Below are positions 8,382 through 16,446 of a DNA stretch of 64,000 bases, piece after piece. This DNA is from Prevotella illustrans (GTDB lineage: Bacteria; Bacteroidota; Bacteroidia; Bacteroidales; Bacteroidaceae). The notes below the pieces were generated by a model. That model was not told the origin of the DNA, did no database searches, and was given only the letters and a program-made list of their open reading frames with translations. Numbering within the stretch: the first letter of the stretch is position 1; every line of letters begins with the position of its first letter. The translations under genes and the position numbers were made by a program. The stretch spans positions 1-64,000 of the forward strand of contig NZ_JAERMS010000005.1 in the NCBI RefSeq assembly GCF_017426725.1, given 5' to 3'.

Positions 8382-9109
8382 AGGCGTTGCAGGATTTCGT
8401 GAAGTTCATCGCCTAACTGAATACAGAGCCTGCTCAACTTTCCTCCGTGGGGTGGGAAGAGGGTGCATACCCCTCTTCTGCGTTCGGAAAGCAGCGGACG
8501 ATACAAACGGGAGTGGCTCAATGAGGTCTGCATCAAGAGGACTCCCGTTTCATCGGAAAGGGTGCGACAGCGTTCGTCGGCATCTTCACGTTCCCAAGCC
8601 TCTATCATATTGCGAAGCAGGTAAAGTTCTCTGATATTGCCCTTGCCCATCGTCAGTATCTGCTCTCCCAAGATGTCTATGAAATGGCGGACGGCTTCCA
8701 TATCCATCGGACTTCCCGTAACGGGAAAGACGACAGCATCCATTGCTGAAAGCAGTTCCACCGTCCCTTCGGTACGCATCAATGGGGGGAGGTCGAAAAG
8801 AATGCATCGAGGATGGCTGTCCACACAGTGTTGCTCCACTCGCCTCAGGGCTTCCCGCACCGGAGTGCAGATAATCGGATAAGGGGCATAGGCTGTCCGA
8901 TGTTTCAGGTGCATCAGCCTTTGAGTATTCAGTTCTTCCGACTCTTGCTGCCGCAGACGGGTGATGGTATAGACGGGATGGTTGCAATCCACGACGGCGA
9001 CATTGTACCCTCTGTGGTAATGCAGAATGCTTGCGGAAAGTACCGTAAGCGAGGTTTTGCCGACACCTCCCTTGGGGGAAGCGATGGCGAGATAAATGGG
9101 TTTACTCAT
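8369..9109 (-). CDS. second ParA/MinD-like P-loop ATPase of the tra operon
   Basis: A 246-residue protein with the deviant Walker A motif of the ParA/MinD/Soj family (SPKGGVGKTSL at about residues 10-20), the VAVVDCNHP switch I segment and ILFDLPP near residue 104. ParA-type ATPases position DNA or protein complexes; in conjugative elements they may guide the relaxosome or stabilise the element. It is diverged from the ParA encoded at 10517-11299. It overlaps the TraD-like gene by 13 nt and follows the next gene by 29 nt, so it is in the operon. Its partner protein is unknown. Confidence 0.85.
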   Translation of the reverse strand: MSKPIYLAIASPKGGVGKTSLTVLSASILHYHRGYNVAVVDCNHPVYTITRLRQQESEELNTQRLMHLKHRTAYAPYPIICTPVREALRRVEQHCVDSHPRCILFDLPPLMRTEGTVELLSAMDAVVFPVTGSPMDMEAVRHFIDILGEQILTMGKGNIRELYLLRNMIEAWEREDADERCRTLSDETGVLLMQTSLSHSRLYRPLLSERRRGVCTLFPPHGGKLSRLCIQLGDELHEILQRLCIE

Positions 9110-9138
9110 ATTTTCTCTTTTCTTTGAACGGGTGAATA

Positions 9139-9729
9139 CTATGTCTTGATAAATCGTTTGTAATCGAAGTTGCCTGACTGAACCTCTTTCGGAGCTTCTT
9201 CGGCAACACGCTCCAGTAGTTTGCGAACTCGTTCTCCGGCCGCTTTCTTAATCGCTTGGAACATCGGGGAATCGTGTATCTTATAGATGGTTTCAGCGGC
9301 TTTCGCTGCTTCCTCTATCGGGGCATTCTTACAGGAGAGGACATTACCCATTTGTTGCAGCTCTTTCGCTGTGATGCTTTCCGAGAGGGAGTAGCTTTCA
9401 CCCTGGACTTCCACCAATACATAACCCTCTTCCTCTTCGGAAATGTCCGGAGAGGTCTCTTCCGACATTTCCGTTTCAGGCGTCTGTTCCTGTAACTCTT
9501 CGTCAATGGGCAACTCAGCTAAAAGGACATTCTCCTCTTGGGAGAGTTCCTTCTGGGGGATGCGGATGGTAACGACGAATTTCCCCTTGCCTCGTTCTCG
9601 GAAAAAGAGCCGCAATTCACGGTAGAGTCTCACGGCACTCCGATAGCGTCCATACAGGAAGCGGGCGACCTGTACGCTGCCGAGATAGGCTAAGCCTACC
9701 GACAGCAGAATGACAATCACCTGCTTCAT
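9139..9729 (-). CDS. membrane-anchored protein of the tra operon, unknown function
   Basis: A 196-residue protein that I cannot assign to a named family with confidence. It has an N-terminal membrane helix (about residues 3-22), a basic juxtamembrane segment, an acidic low-complexity stretch (about 75-100, rich in Glu) and a helical C-terminal half. Its start overlaps the stop of the DUF3408-like gene upstream by 4 nt. Position suggests a conjugal transfer accessory protein, of the kind loosely labelled TraC or TraD in relatives. Confidence 0.6.
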   Translation of the reverse strand: MKQVIVILLSVGLAYLGSVQVARFLYGRYRSAVRLYRELRLFFRERGKGKFVVTIRIPQKELSQEENVLLAELPIDEELQEQTPETEMSEETSPDISEEEEGYVLVEVQGESYSLSESITAKELQQMGNVLSCKNAPIEEAAKAAETIYKIHDSPMFQAIKKAAGERVRKLLERVAEEAPKEVQSGNFDYKRFIKT

Positions 9730-10103
9730 CGCTCGAAACGTTTACGGAACTGTTGCTCAAACAAGGCGTCTATCTCATCACGGTGACTCTCTAAGTGATG
9801 CCGGAGGATATGCTCTACAAATGCCCCAATCGTCAGTTTGCCTGCGGCTGCCACATAGACGATTTCGGAAATCTCTTCCTGTGTCTTTTTGGAAATGAAC
9901 ACGCCCTTTCTGTCTCCGATGTTCAGGGGTTGCAGAAAGGTGGTTTCGTAATCGCTCTTCTCTTCCTGAAGGAGACCTGTAGAGTGTCCCTCGGAATGTT
10001 CGATGAGCGTGGTGGAGTTACGGATGGTTACTTTTGAAGAGACGCTTTTTCGTTCTCTGCAGGACTCTTTGCCTGCCATTGGTCGGTTTGTTTTCTGTTT
10101 CAT
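9726..10103 (-). CDS. DUF3408-like conjugal transfer protein
   Basis: A 125-residue protein with a disordered basic N-terminus and a C-terminal domain (about 60-125) containing GVFISKKTQEEISEIVYVAAAGKLTIGAFVEHILRHHL-type segments, the pattern of DUF3408 and of ribbon-helix-helix-like DNA-binding tails. The start at 10103 is preferred because it follows the upstream stop by a single nucleotide; an alternative ATG at 10133 would overlap by 29 nt. It is a paralogue of the next gene upstream: both share the order of a basic linker, an ISKxxQxxxSEIV helix and an HxLExH-like end. Genes of this type are called TraB or TraC next to ParA, suggesting a ParB-like partner role (inferred). Confidence 0.72.
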   Translation of the reverse strand: MKQKTNRPMAGKESCRERKSVSSKVTIRNSTTLIEHSEGHSTGLLQEEKSDYETTFLQPLNIGDRKGVFISKKTQEEISEIVYVAAAGKLTIGAFVEHILRHHLESHRDEIDALFEQQFRKRFER

Positions 10104-10104
10104 A

Positions 10105-10533
10105 TCACAATAATTTCTTGAAGTTCTTTTCACTTAATCGGTTGATTTCTTCCTTGTAGTCCTCCAAATGTTTGAGAAGGATGTTTTCCACGTACATGCC
10201 CAATGTCATCTCCCTCTTTCGGATGAAGAGGACGATTTCCGACAGTTTGTCCTGCAACTCTTTGGAGATGTAGATTGCCTTGCGGTCATACAGGTCATTG
10301 CGGTGCATGAAGAGTGAGATGTAATCTCCTTTGGCGGGATTCTTGCGACGTGTTCGGATGGGTAGTTGTGGTTCTTCCAAAGCCTCTTTCTGTGTTTCCG
10401 AAACAGACTCATCCACCTCTTCAATGCCGGGAGAGGGGATCATCTCGCTCTCTTTCTTTTTCATCGGGATACCCTGTGAAATCAGTTCCCGGATAGCGAC
10501 GGGATCTATCGCCCCTTTATTCTTTCCTGCCAT
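10105..10533 (-). CDS. DUF3408-like conjugal transfer protein
   Basis: A 142-residue protein with a disordered N-terminal half and a conserved C-terminal half containing AIYISKELQDKLSEIVLFI and MYVENILLKHLEDYKEEI, which align with the neighbouring paralogue. The family is the TraB-type (DUF3408) protein found beside the ParA-type TraA of Bacteroides conjugative elements. Its start overlaps the end of the ParA gene by 17 nt, as expected for a ParA/partner pair. Function in transfer is accepted from context only; no catalytic residues are visible. Confidence 0.75.
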   Translation of the reverse strand: MAGKNKGAIDPVAIRELISQGIPMKKKESEMIPSPGIEEVDESVSETQKEALEEPQLPIRTRRKNPAKGDYISLFMHRNDLYDRKAIYISKELQDKLSEIVLFIRKREMTLGMYVENILLKHLEDYKEEINRLSEKNFKKLL

Positions 10534-11299
10534 ATGCTTCAGGTTTTACGATGGACAAGATTTCCTCCACAAGCTCTTTCAGACGACTGCCTCTAAGCAG
10601 CGTGCGAGAGGCGGGAAAGATGGTTGAACGGAAGAGGGTCGTACCCTCCTCCATTACCTCCTTTTTGTAGCGGGTCGTATTGGGGACTGCCGTTTTTAAG
10701 ATGGGAAGTCCCAAATCGGCAATGACCTTTTCATACATCGCATAGAGGGGTGTTTTCTCTCTGCCGTCCACCATGTTCCAAAAGAGGTAGATCCCTTTGT
10801 TGGCAGTGTCTGTATTGTCGGTTATCGCCTCCTTGATGATGGCTGAAAAGCTCAGCGTGCTTTCCAAGGATATACGGTCGGCGGAGATGGGTGTGAAAAT
10901 ATAATCCATACCGGAGAGGGTGGTCAGCACACCGTCATTGTTGATGGTTCCGGGCAGGTCAAAAAAGACGAAATCCGTATCCGGCTCGTGCGTCTCCAGA
11001 TATTCCCTGACCGTATCCACGGCTGCCTCTGCCGTGGCACAAAGGATGGTGTACGTGGGCTTTTGCAACTCGGAGAATTGAGCTGCTGCCAATTCTTGCA
11101 GCGCGGGGTTGCGATCCACCCCCTGTGCGTCACGCTGACGCATGGCATTGATGCTGAATTGCGGATAGTCACAATCCACCACAATAAGGTTATACCCGCA
11201 GGCATAGTGCAGGTAACTTGCCGTCAAGACCGTAAAGGTCGTTTTGCCGACACCACCCTTCTGGGTGGAGAAGGCAATGAAAACTGGTTTCTTTTTCAT
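10517..11299 (-). CDS. traA: TraA, ParA-family ATPase, first gene of the tra operon
   Basis: A 260-residue ParA/MinD-type ATPase: deviant Walker A STQKGGVGKTTF at about residues 10-21, VVDCDYPQFS near 41 and FFDLPGTI near 112. In CTnDOT-type elements TraA heads the transfer operon. Here it is preceded by about 400 nt of untranslated leader down from a predicted promoter at 11712-11792, and followed in tight order by the DUF3408 pair. It probably assists relaxosome positioning or element maintenance; the exact role is not known. Confidence 0.88.
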   Translation of the reverse strand: MKKKPVFIAFSTQKGGVGKTTFTVLTASYLHYACGYNLIVVDCDYPQFSINAMRQRDAQGVDRNPALQELAAAQFSELQKPTYTILCATAEAAVDTVREYLETHEPDTDFVFFDLPGTINNDGVLTTLSGMDYIFTPISADRISLESTLSFSAIIKEAITDNTDTANKGIYLFWNMVDGREKTPLYAMYEKVIADLGLPILKTAVPNTTRYKKEVMEEGTTLFRSTIFPASRTLLRGSRLKELVEEILSIVKPEAYGRKE

Positions 11300-11711
11300 T
11301 TCATTTTCTGTTTAATGGTTCTACATATATGTGAGGAAAGGCGCATGCACGCCTTGGTTTGTTTCCTTGAAAAGGCAGATATGGAAACGAGCCTGTGAGG
11401 GAATAAATCCCCGGACAGGCATATGGTAAGGTATTCCAATAAGGGAACATAGACCCGCCTTTCGGGATATGTCCCTCCCTGTATAAGGGTGGAGCTATAT
11501 GACGGGAGGCATACTTGCACACGTCCACCCATCCATATGTCCACACTTGTACCCTTGCGCAAGGGTGTGAGGAGCGACGGGTGCAATAACTTGTACACAT
11601 TCTCATTTCTATTTCCATTTCCGTAATTATCTGTTCAAATGACTGCGGACAGGTTTTCAGACTTGGGCAGGCTGGTGTGTCCACCGACCCGCAAACAGCC
11701 GTCCGACAGGG

Positions 11712-11792
11712 CAAATATAGAAGCCTTTACCCCCTTGTTTCTGCCCTTCTTGCTAACTGCGTACTTGTGGCTTCGATTTGCGTATTTGTGGC
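11712..11792 (-). promoter_or_regulatory. predicted tra operon promoter with tandem 21-bp regulator sites
   Basis: On the minus strand two direct copies of a site, GCCACAAATACGCA and GCCACAAGTACGCA, start 21 bp apart (11779-11792 and 11758-11771). They are followed 37 bp after the 16-mer by TATATTTG (11712-11719), a perfect Bacteroidota -7 box. Spacing to the -7 box equals that at the topB and excisionase promoters. The transcript would begin near 11705 and run through a leader of about 400 nt to traA. Confidence 0.62.
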
Positions 11793-11828
11793 TCCGTAAG
11801 AGGTAAGTGATTTAGACACAAGGCTTAG

Positions 11829-11836
11829 TAACTTTG
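11829..11836 (+). promoter_or_regulatory. predicted -7 box of the mob operon
   Basis: TAACTTTG matches TAnnTTTG and faces mobA 260 nt downstream. It begins 37 bp from the outer edge of the tandem regulator sites at 11758-11792, which would serve this promoter in the opposite orientation. No good -33 TTTG is seen, in keeping with an activator-dependent promoter. Confidence 0.45.
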
Positions 11837-12095
11837 CACCCAAGCGGTAAGCCGAAGTCTTCGAGGCATAAAGCGTTCTTTTTTGAGGGACTCGACTTCC
11901 GTCCTTCACGGACGGATTTATTTGCGCCGGAGCAAATAGCAAGATATGTCCTGCGTTACTCGAAATAAATTCGGTAACTCAGAACTCTTGCTCTTGCAGA
12001 GGGCTGAAAAAACTCCGAAGTCGTTTTTTCTTGGAAGAGAGAATGCCTTGTCTTGAATGCCGGTGATGCCGTGAAACACTAAAATCCAAAGTAAA

Positions 12096-12509
12096 ATGAC
12101 AAAGAGACATGTGGGGAGACCCTTGAAAAAAGAGAAAGCCAGCCATTGTTGCATGGTTCGGTTTACGGACACGGAGTTTGCGCGTTTCCTAACGCTTTAT
12201 GAACAGTCAGGTGTCCCGAACAGGGCTGTTTTCATCAAGGCAAGGGTCTTTGATGAGACTTTCCGAGTGATAAAAGTAGATCGTTCACTGCTTGATTACT
12301 ATCAAAAACTGACGACTTTGTACGGACAATTTCGCAGTGTCGGGGTGAATTATAACCAAGCTGTGGTCGCCTTAAAGAGCAATTTCACCGAGAAAAAAGC
12401 CTTTGCGATGCTTGCCCAACTGGAGAAACTGACACTCGAATTGGCGGCTGTCGGAGGCGAAATCGTACATCTAACCCGTGAATTTCAAGAGAAATGGTCG
12501 CAAAGATAA
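12096..12509 (+). CDS. mobA: MobA, relaxosome accessory protein
   Basis: A 137-residue basic protein with an N-terminal ribbon-helix-helix-like DNA-binding region (CCMVRFTDTEFARFLTLYEQ, then an AVFIKARVF helix) and a helical C-terminal half carrying GQFRSVGVNYNQAV, the signature of MobC/MbeC-type mobilisation accessory proteins. It binds oriT and loads the relaxase. The ATG directly follows the leader CACTAAAATCCAAAGTAAAATG. It overlaps the relaxase gene by 16 nt, which fits coupled expression of the relaxosome pair. In the Bacteroides conjugative element nomenclature this gene is MobA. Confidence 0.85.
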   Translation: MTKRHVGRPLKKEKASHCCMVRFTDTEFARFLTLYEQSGVPNRAVFIKARVFDETFRVIKVDRSLLDYYQKLTTLYGQFRSVGVNYNQAVVALKSNFTEKKAFAMLAQLEKLTLELAAVGGEIVHLTREFQEKWSQR

Positions 12510-13729
12510 ACTATGGCAGTTCCCTTTACGGCGCGTTGGCGTACAATGGAGAGAAGGTAAATGAGGGCGTTGCCAAGATTCTGGAGACCAACAAAGTGTT
12601 CTCTCCGGCTGATGGAACACACGATATATCCGCCTGTATGCAGGACTTTATGGCATATATGCCGAGTCATGTCCTCACTAAGAAACCGGTTATACATATC
12701 TCCTTGAATCCGCATCCCGATGACAGACTTACCGATGAGCAGTTCTCAGCCATCGCACGGGAGTATATCGAAAAGATGGGCTACGCTAATCAACCCTTTA
12801 TCGTTTATAAGCATGAAGACATAGACAGGCATCACCTGCATATTGTCACCTTAGCCGTCGATGAACGGGGAAAGAAGATTAACGATGGCAATAATTTCTA
12901 TACCAGCACCCGTATTCTCAAAGAACTGGAACAGAAGTACGGTTTGATCCCTGCGCAAATGCGGAAGGAAAAAGAAGTGTTTCGCCTACAAAAAGTCTGC
13001 TACGGCGACGGAGAGAATCTTAAAAAGCAACTGGTTTCGGTCATCAGACCGGCAGCGAAATTCTACCACTGTCCGAGTTTTAAGGAATACCGTGCTTTGC
13101 TCTCCACCTACAATATATGTGTGGAGGAACTCAAGGGGGAAATGTATGGAAAGCCCTATAACGGATTGGTCTATTTTGCTACCGATGATAAAGGTAAGAA
13201 GGTGGGTAATCCTTTCAAGGCTTCCCTTTTCGGGAAGTCTGTCGGATATGAAGCTCTGCAAAACAGGTTCAAGGCTTCAAAGGAGAAAGTAAAAGAAAAA
13301 GGTCTTGCTCCCAAGAGCAAAGCGGTCGTAGCCGGAGCATTGAGGCGTTCTACCACGAAAGAGGATTTCAGGGATAATCTCTATCGCAAGGGTATTGATG
13401 TCCTCTTCCGTGAGAACGAGGAAGGACGGCTCTATGGCATCACCTTTATAGACCATAACAACGGCTGTGTCGCCAATGGCTCACGATTGGGCAAGGAACT
13501 TTCGGCAAACGCCGTTGCCGAGTGGTTCGACCGCCCGCATCCCGAACTATCTGTTACTACCCCTCAAGCAGAAAATCAGTCTGCTTCCCAGACATTCTCG
13601 ACAGAGGAGAATTCCTTCTTGGGAGGTCTTCTCGATTTCCCTGTGGAAACAAGCGGGACAGACTGGGAAGAGGAGCAGTTCCGAAAGCGGATGCAGAGAA
13701 AGAAGAAACAGAAGAAGCATCGGTTATAA
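12494..13729 (+). CDS. mobB: MobB, relaxase/mobilisation nuclease
   Basis: A 411-residue relaxase that nicks oriT and stays covalently attached to the transferred strand. The HUH-type metal-binding motif is visible as HEDIDRHHLHIV (residues 107-118), and an N-terminal ALAYNGEKV stretch (about residues 14-22) precedes it. The C-terminal third is basic and ends in a lysine/arginine-rich tail. The start at 12494 lies inside the mobA end. The family is the PF03432-type relaxase of Bacteroidota elements. The downstream gene is the coupling protein, completing the MobABC set. Confidence 0.92.
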   Translation: MVAKINYGSSLYGALAYNGEKVNEGVAKILETNKVFSPADGTHDISACMQDFMAYMPSHVLTKKPVIHISLNPHPDDRLTDEQFSAIAREYIEKMGYANQPFIVYKHEDIDRHHLHIVTLAVDERGKKINDGNNFYTSTRILKELEQKYGLIPAQMRKEKEVFRLQKVCYGDGENLKKQLVSVIRPAAKFYHCPSFKEYRALLSTYNICVEELKGEMYGKPYNGLVYFATDDKGKKVGNPFKASLFGKSVGYEALQNRFKASKEKVKEKGLAPKSKAVVAGALRRSTTKEDFRDNLYRKGIDVLFRENEEGRLYGITFIDHNNGCVANGSRLGKELSANAVAEWFDRPHPELSVTTPQAENQSASQTFSTEENSFLGGLLDFPVETSGTDWEEEQFRKRMQRKKKQKKHRL

Positions 13730-13808
13730 ACCGTGTTTCCTATCTCTAAAATGCAGTAAAAAAAGAAGATTGTAAAATGCTAATTATCAGAAATTATCAG
13801 AGGTGTCA

Positions 13809-13851
13809 AATTCTCTTATAAGGGAATTAAAATTGTCCTATAAGACAATTT
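13809..13851. repeat. two tandem palindromes between mobB and mobC
   Basis: AATTCTCTTATAAGGGAATT (13809-13828) and AAATTGTCCTATAAGACAATTT (13830-13851, written here as arms AAATTGTC/GACAATTT around CTATAA) are adjacent imperfect palindromes sharing a TCyTATAAGr core, 22 bp centre to centre. They could be operators for a dimeric repressor of mobC or transcript hairpins. The spacing of two helical turns favours protein binding. Confidence 0.55.
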
Positions 13852-13891
13852 CAACAATCATAAAAGTAAGAACGAAATTAAACGAAAAACT

Positions 13892-15901
13892 ATGCAACAA
13901 GAAGACGATTTGAGAGCACTGGCGAAAATCATGGATTTTCTGCGTGCCGTAAGTATTATATTGGTAGTAGCCCACCTCTATTGGTATTGCTATGAAGCGA
14001 TACGGCTATGGGGTGTGAATATCGGAGTGGTGGACAAGATACTGATGAACTTCCACCGCACGGCGGGGCTGTTCGGCAATATGCTCTACACCAAACTCTT
14101 TGCGCTGGTACTGATGGGGCTTTCATGTCTGGGTACGAAAGGTGTGAAAGAGGAGCATATCACTTGGTCGAAGATATGGGCATTCATGGGCGCCGGCTTT
14201 GTCTTTTTCTTCCTCAATTGGTGGATACTTGCCTTGCCACTGCCCATTGAAGCCAATGCAGCGCTCTACACCTTTACGATAACCATAGGGTATGTATGTC
14301 TGCTGATGGCGGGACTCTACATGAGCCGCCTCTTGAAGAACAACCTGATGGAGGATGTCTTCAATCAGGAGAACGAATCCTTTATGCAAGAAACAAGGCT
14401 CTTGGAAAACGAGTACTCGGTCAATCTTCCGACTCGTTTCTATTACCGAAAAAAGTGGAATAAAGGATGGATAAATGTGGTCAATCCTTTCCGTGCGGTA
14501 TCCGTCTTAGGAACACCGGGCAGCGGTAAGTCCTATGCCATCATCAATAATTTCATCAAGCAGCAAATCGAAAAAGGTTTTGCCATTTACTGCTACGACT
14601 TCAAGTATCCCGACCTCTCCACGATTGTTTACAACCATCTGCTGCATCACTCGGAAGGATATAAGGTCAAACCGAAGTTTTACGTGATCAACTTCGACGA
14701 CCCTCGTCGGTCGCACCGCTGCAATCCGATACACCCCGATTTCATGAGCGACATTTCAGATGCCTACGAGTCGGCGTACACCATCATGCTCAACCTCAAC
14801 AAGACGTGGGTGCAGAAACAAGGAGATTTTTTTGTGGAGTCGCCAATCGTACTCTTCGCCGCCATCATTTGGTATCTCCGCATTTTCGAGGGAGGGAAAT
14901 ACTGCACCTTTCCGCACGCCATTGAGTTTCTCTGCCGCAAATACGAGGATATATTTCCCATTCTTACCTCTTATCCCGAATTGGAGAATTACCTTTCTCC
15001 TTTCATGGACGCTTGGCTCGGAGGGGCGGCTGACCAATTGCAAGGACAGATAGCTTCCGCCAAGATTCCCTTGTCAAGGATGATTAGCCCGCAACTTTAT
15101 TGGATTATGACGGGTGATGATTTTACACTCGACATCAATAATCCCAAAGAGCCTAAAATCCTTTGTGTGGGGAACAATCCCGATAGGCAGAACATCTACG
15201 GAGCGGCATTGGGGTTATACAATTCGCGTATCGTCAAGCTCATCAATAAGAAAGGAATGCTGAAAAGTTCCGTGCTCATCGACGAGCTGCCCACCATCTA
15301 TTTCAAGGGATTGGACAACTTGATAGCCACCGCACGAAGCAACAAGGTGGCGGTATGCTTGGGCTTTCAGGACTTCTCACAGTTAAAGCGGGATTATGGA
15401 GACAAGGAAGCTGCCGTGGTGATGAACACTGTCGGAAACATTTTCTCCGGTCAGGTGGTCGGCGAAACGGCAAAGACGCTCTCGGAGAGGTTTGGCAAGG
15501 TGCTTCAGAAACGGCAGAGTATGAGCATCACCCGTAGCGATAAGACCACTTCCATCTCCACACAGATGGACAGCCTGATTCCGCAGAGCAAGATTTCCAC
15601 GCTCACACAGGGAATGTTCGTGGGAGCGGTCGCAGATAACTTCTCCGAACGTATCGAGCAGAAGATATTCCACTGTGAGATTGTAGTGGACAATGCGAAA
15701 GTTGCAAAGGAAACGGCAGCCTATCGTCCGATACCTGTTCTGACGGACTTCACAAATGAAGATGGCGAGGATATGATGGAACAGGAGATAAAGGCGAACT
15801 ATGATCGGGTAAAGACGGAGGTGCGGGACATCGTGGAACGGGAGTTGCAACGAATTTCCGACGATCCGGAACTTTCCAAACTGCTCAATACCAAGAAATG
15901 A
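13892..15901 (+). CDS. mobC: MobC, VirD4/TraG-type coupling protein
   Basis: A 669-residue inner-membrane ATPase that brings the relaxosome to the secretion channel. The N-terminal 150 residues hold four hydrophobic segments (about 17-38, 64-82, 95-117, 125-145). The Walker A motif LGTPGSGKSYA is at residues 206-216. The Walker B/TraM-recognition part follows around LIDELPTIYFKGL (about residue 463). It is 162 nt downstream of the relaxase, with two palindromes in the gap. It is called MobC in CTnDOT nomenclature and is the functional equivalent of VirD4. Confidence 0.93.
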   Translation: MQQEDDLRALAKIMDFLRAVSIILVVAHLYWYCYEAIRLWGVNIGVVDKILMNFHRTAGLFGNMLYTKLFALVLMGLSCLGTKGVKEEHITWSKIWAFMGAGFVFFFLNWWILALPLPIEANAALYTFTITIGYVCLLMAGLYMSRLLKNNLMEDVFNQENESFMQETRLLENEYSVNLPTRFYYRKKWNKGWINVVNPFRAVSVLGTPGSGKSYAIINNFIKQQIEKGFAIYCYDFKYPDLSTIVYNHLLHHSEGYKVKPKFYVINFDDPRRSHRCNPIHPDFMSDISDAYESAYTIMLNLNKTWVQKQGDFFVESPIVLFAAIIWYLRIFEGGKYCTFPHAIEFLCRKYEDIFPILTSYPELENYLSPFMDAWLGGAADQLQGQIASAKIPLSRMISPQLYWIMTGDDFTLDINNPKEPKILCVGNNPDRQNIYGAALGLYNSRIVKLINKKGMLKSSVLIDELPTIYFKGLDNLIATARSNKVAVCLGFQDFSQLKRDYGDKEAAVVMNTVGNIFSGQVVGETAKTLSERFGKVLQKRQSMSITRSDKTTSISTQMDSLIPQSKISTLTQGMFVGAVADNFSERIEQKIFHCEIVVDNAKVAKETAAYRPIPVLTDFTNEDGEDMMEQEIKANYDRVKTEVRDIVERELQRISDDPELSKLLNTKK

Positions 15902-15965
15902 TGGCTGTTTTTCTTGGCTCTAAGGCAGAATTTTTGTATTTTTGAACACGCTAATTGATGACACT

Positions 15966-16409
15966 ATGAATTGTTTTAATCATACCCAAGAACCGGCGGT
16001 AGCCCAATGTTCCGATTGCGGAAAAGGGCTGTGTCCCGAATGTGCGGAAAGGTATCAGCCGATACTCTGTACACCTTGTTTTCAGAAAAGAAAACGTAGT
16101 GAGATTTGGCGAAGCATCTTCAGTCTGTTGTTTCTCATCGCCTTGTTTGTCATAGGTTTCAGATGGAATTTCTTGGCGACCAAAGGTTTTGAGGATATGA
16201 GATGGATGTCCGGATATGTGCTGATGGCGATATGGTCGGGCTATCTCTTTGTGGAAAAGTACATTCCTTATAAGATGATGGCTGGGACAAATGGGCAGTG
16301 GATTGTTTACTATATTGTCAAACTGCTCCTCTTTGTCGTCATAGGAGTCTTCACCGCACCTTTCACCTGCTTGTGGGCAGTGTTCAGGGTAATAAAGGCT
16401 TTTCGGTAA
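15966..16409 (+). CDS. membrane protein with N-terminal B-box-like zinc finger
   Basis: Start taken at 15966, 22 nt after a TATTTTTG -7 box (15937-15944) that has TTGG 19 bp upstream; the ATG at 15942 would overlap this box. The 147-residue protein opens with a Cys/His cluster, CFNHTQEPAVAQCSDCGKGL then CPECAERYQPILCTPC, resembling the B-box zinc fold found at the N-terminus of some bacterial membrane proteins. Three hydrophobic segments follow (about residues 52-70, 80-97, 112-140). No enzymatic motif is seen. It lies between mobC and cargo and could be an accessory or cargo gene. Confidence 0.6.
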   Translation: MNCFNHTQEPAVAQCSDCGKGLCPECAERYQPILCTPCFQKRKRSEIWRSIFSLLFLIALFVIGFRWNFLATKGFEDMRWMSGYVLMAIWSGYLFVEKYIPYKMMAGTNGQWIVYYIVKLLLFVVIGVFTAPFTCLWAVFRVIKAFR

Positions 16410-16446
16410 GAGGCGGCAAGAATAACATCTATAAAGAAGAAAGAAT

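Larger units (their letters stand above)
11300..12095. other. structured intergenic region between tra and mob operons; oriT candidate
   Basis: Nearly 800 bp without a convincing gene, lying between the divergent traA and mobA. It contains a perfect 16-bp palindrome ACCCTTGCGCAAGGGT (11551-11566), a hairpin CCGTCC/GGACGG (11899-11904 with 11910-11915), a hairpin TATTTGC/GCAAATA (11919-11925 with 11932-11938) and an interrupted hairpin GTTAC-CGAA/TTCG-GTAAC (11955-11978). It also holds tandem 21-bp direct repeats and two divergent promoters. In related elements oriT sits next to the mobilisation genes, so the origin of transfer most likely lies here; no nic site can be named from sequence alone. 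Confidence 0.55.

Noticed and set aside
11301..11714. 137- and 100-residue open frames on the minus strand before traA
   Set aside because: They lie in the structured tra-mob intergenic region, have no family match or start context, and cover the predicted untranslated leader of traA.
13809..13851. CRISPR array
   Set aside because: Only two imperfect palindromes are present, without regular repeats and spacers. No CRISPR array or cas gene was seen anywhere in the window.
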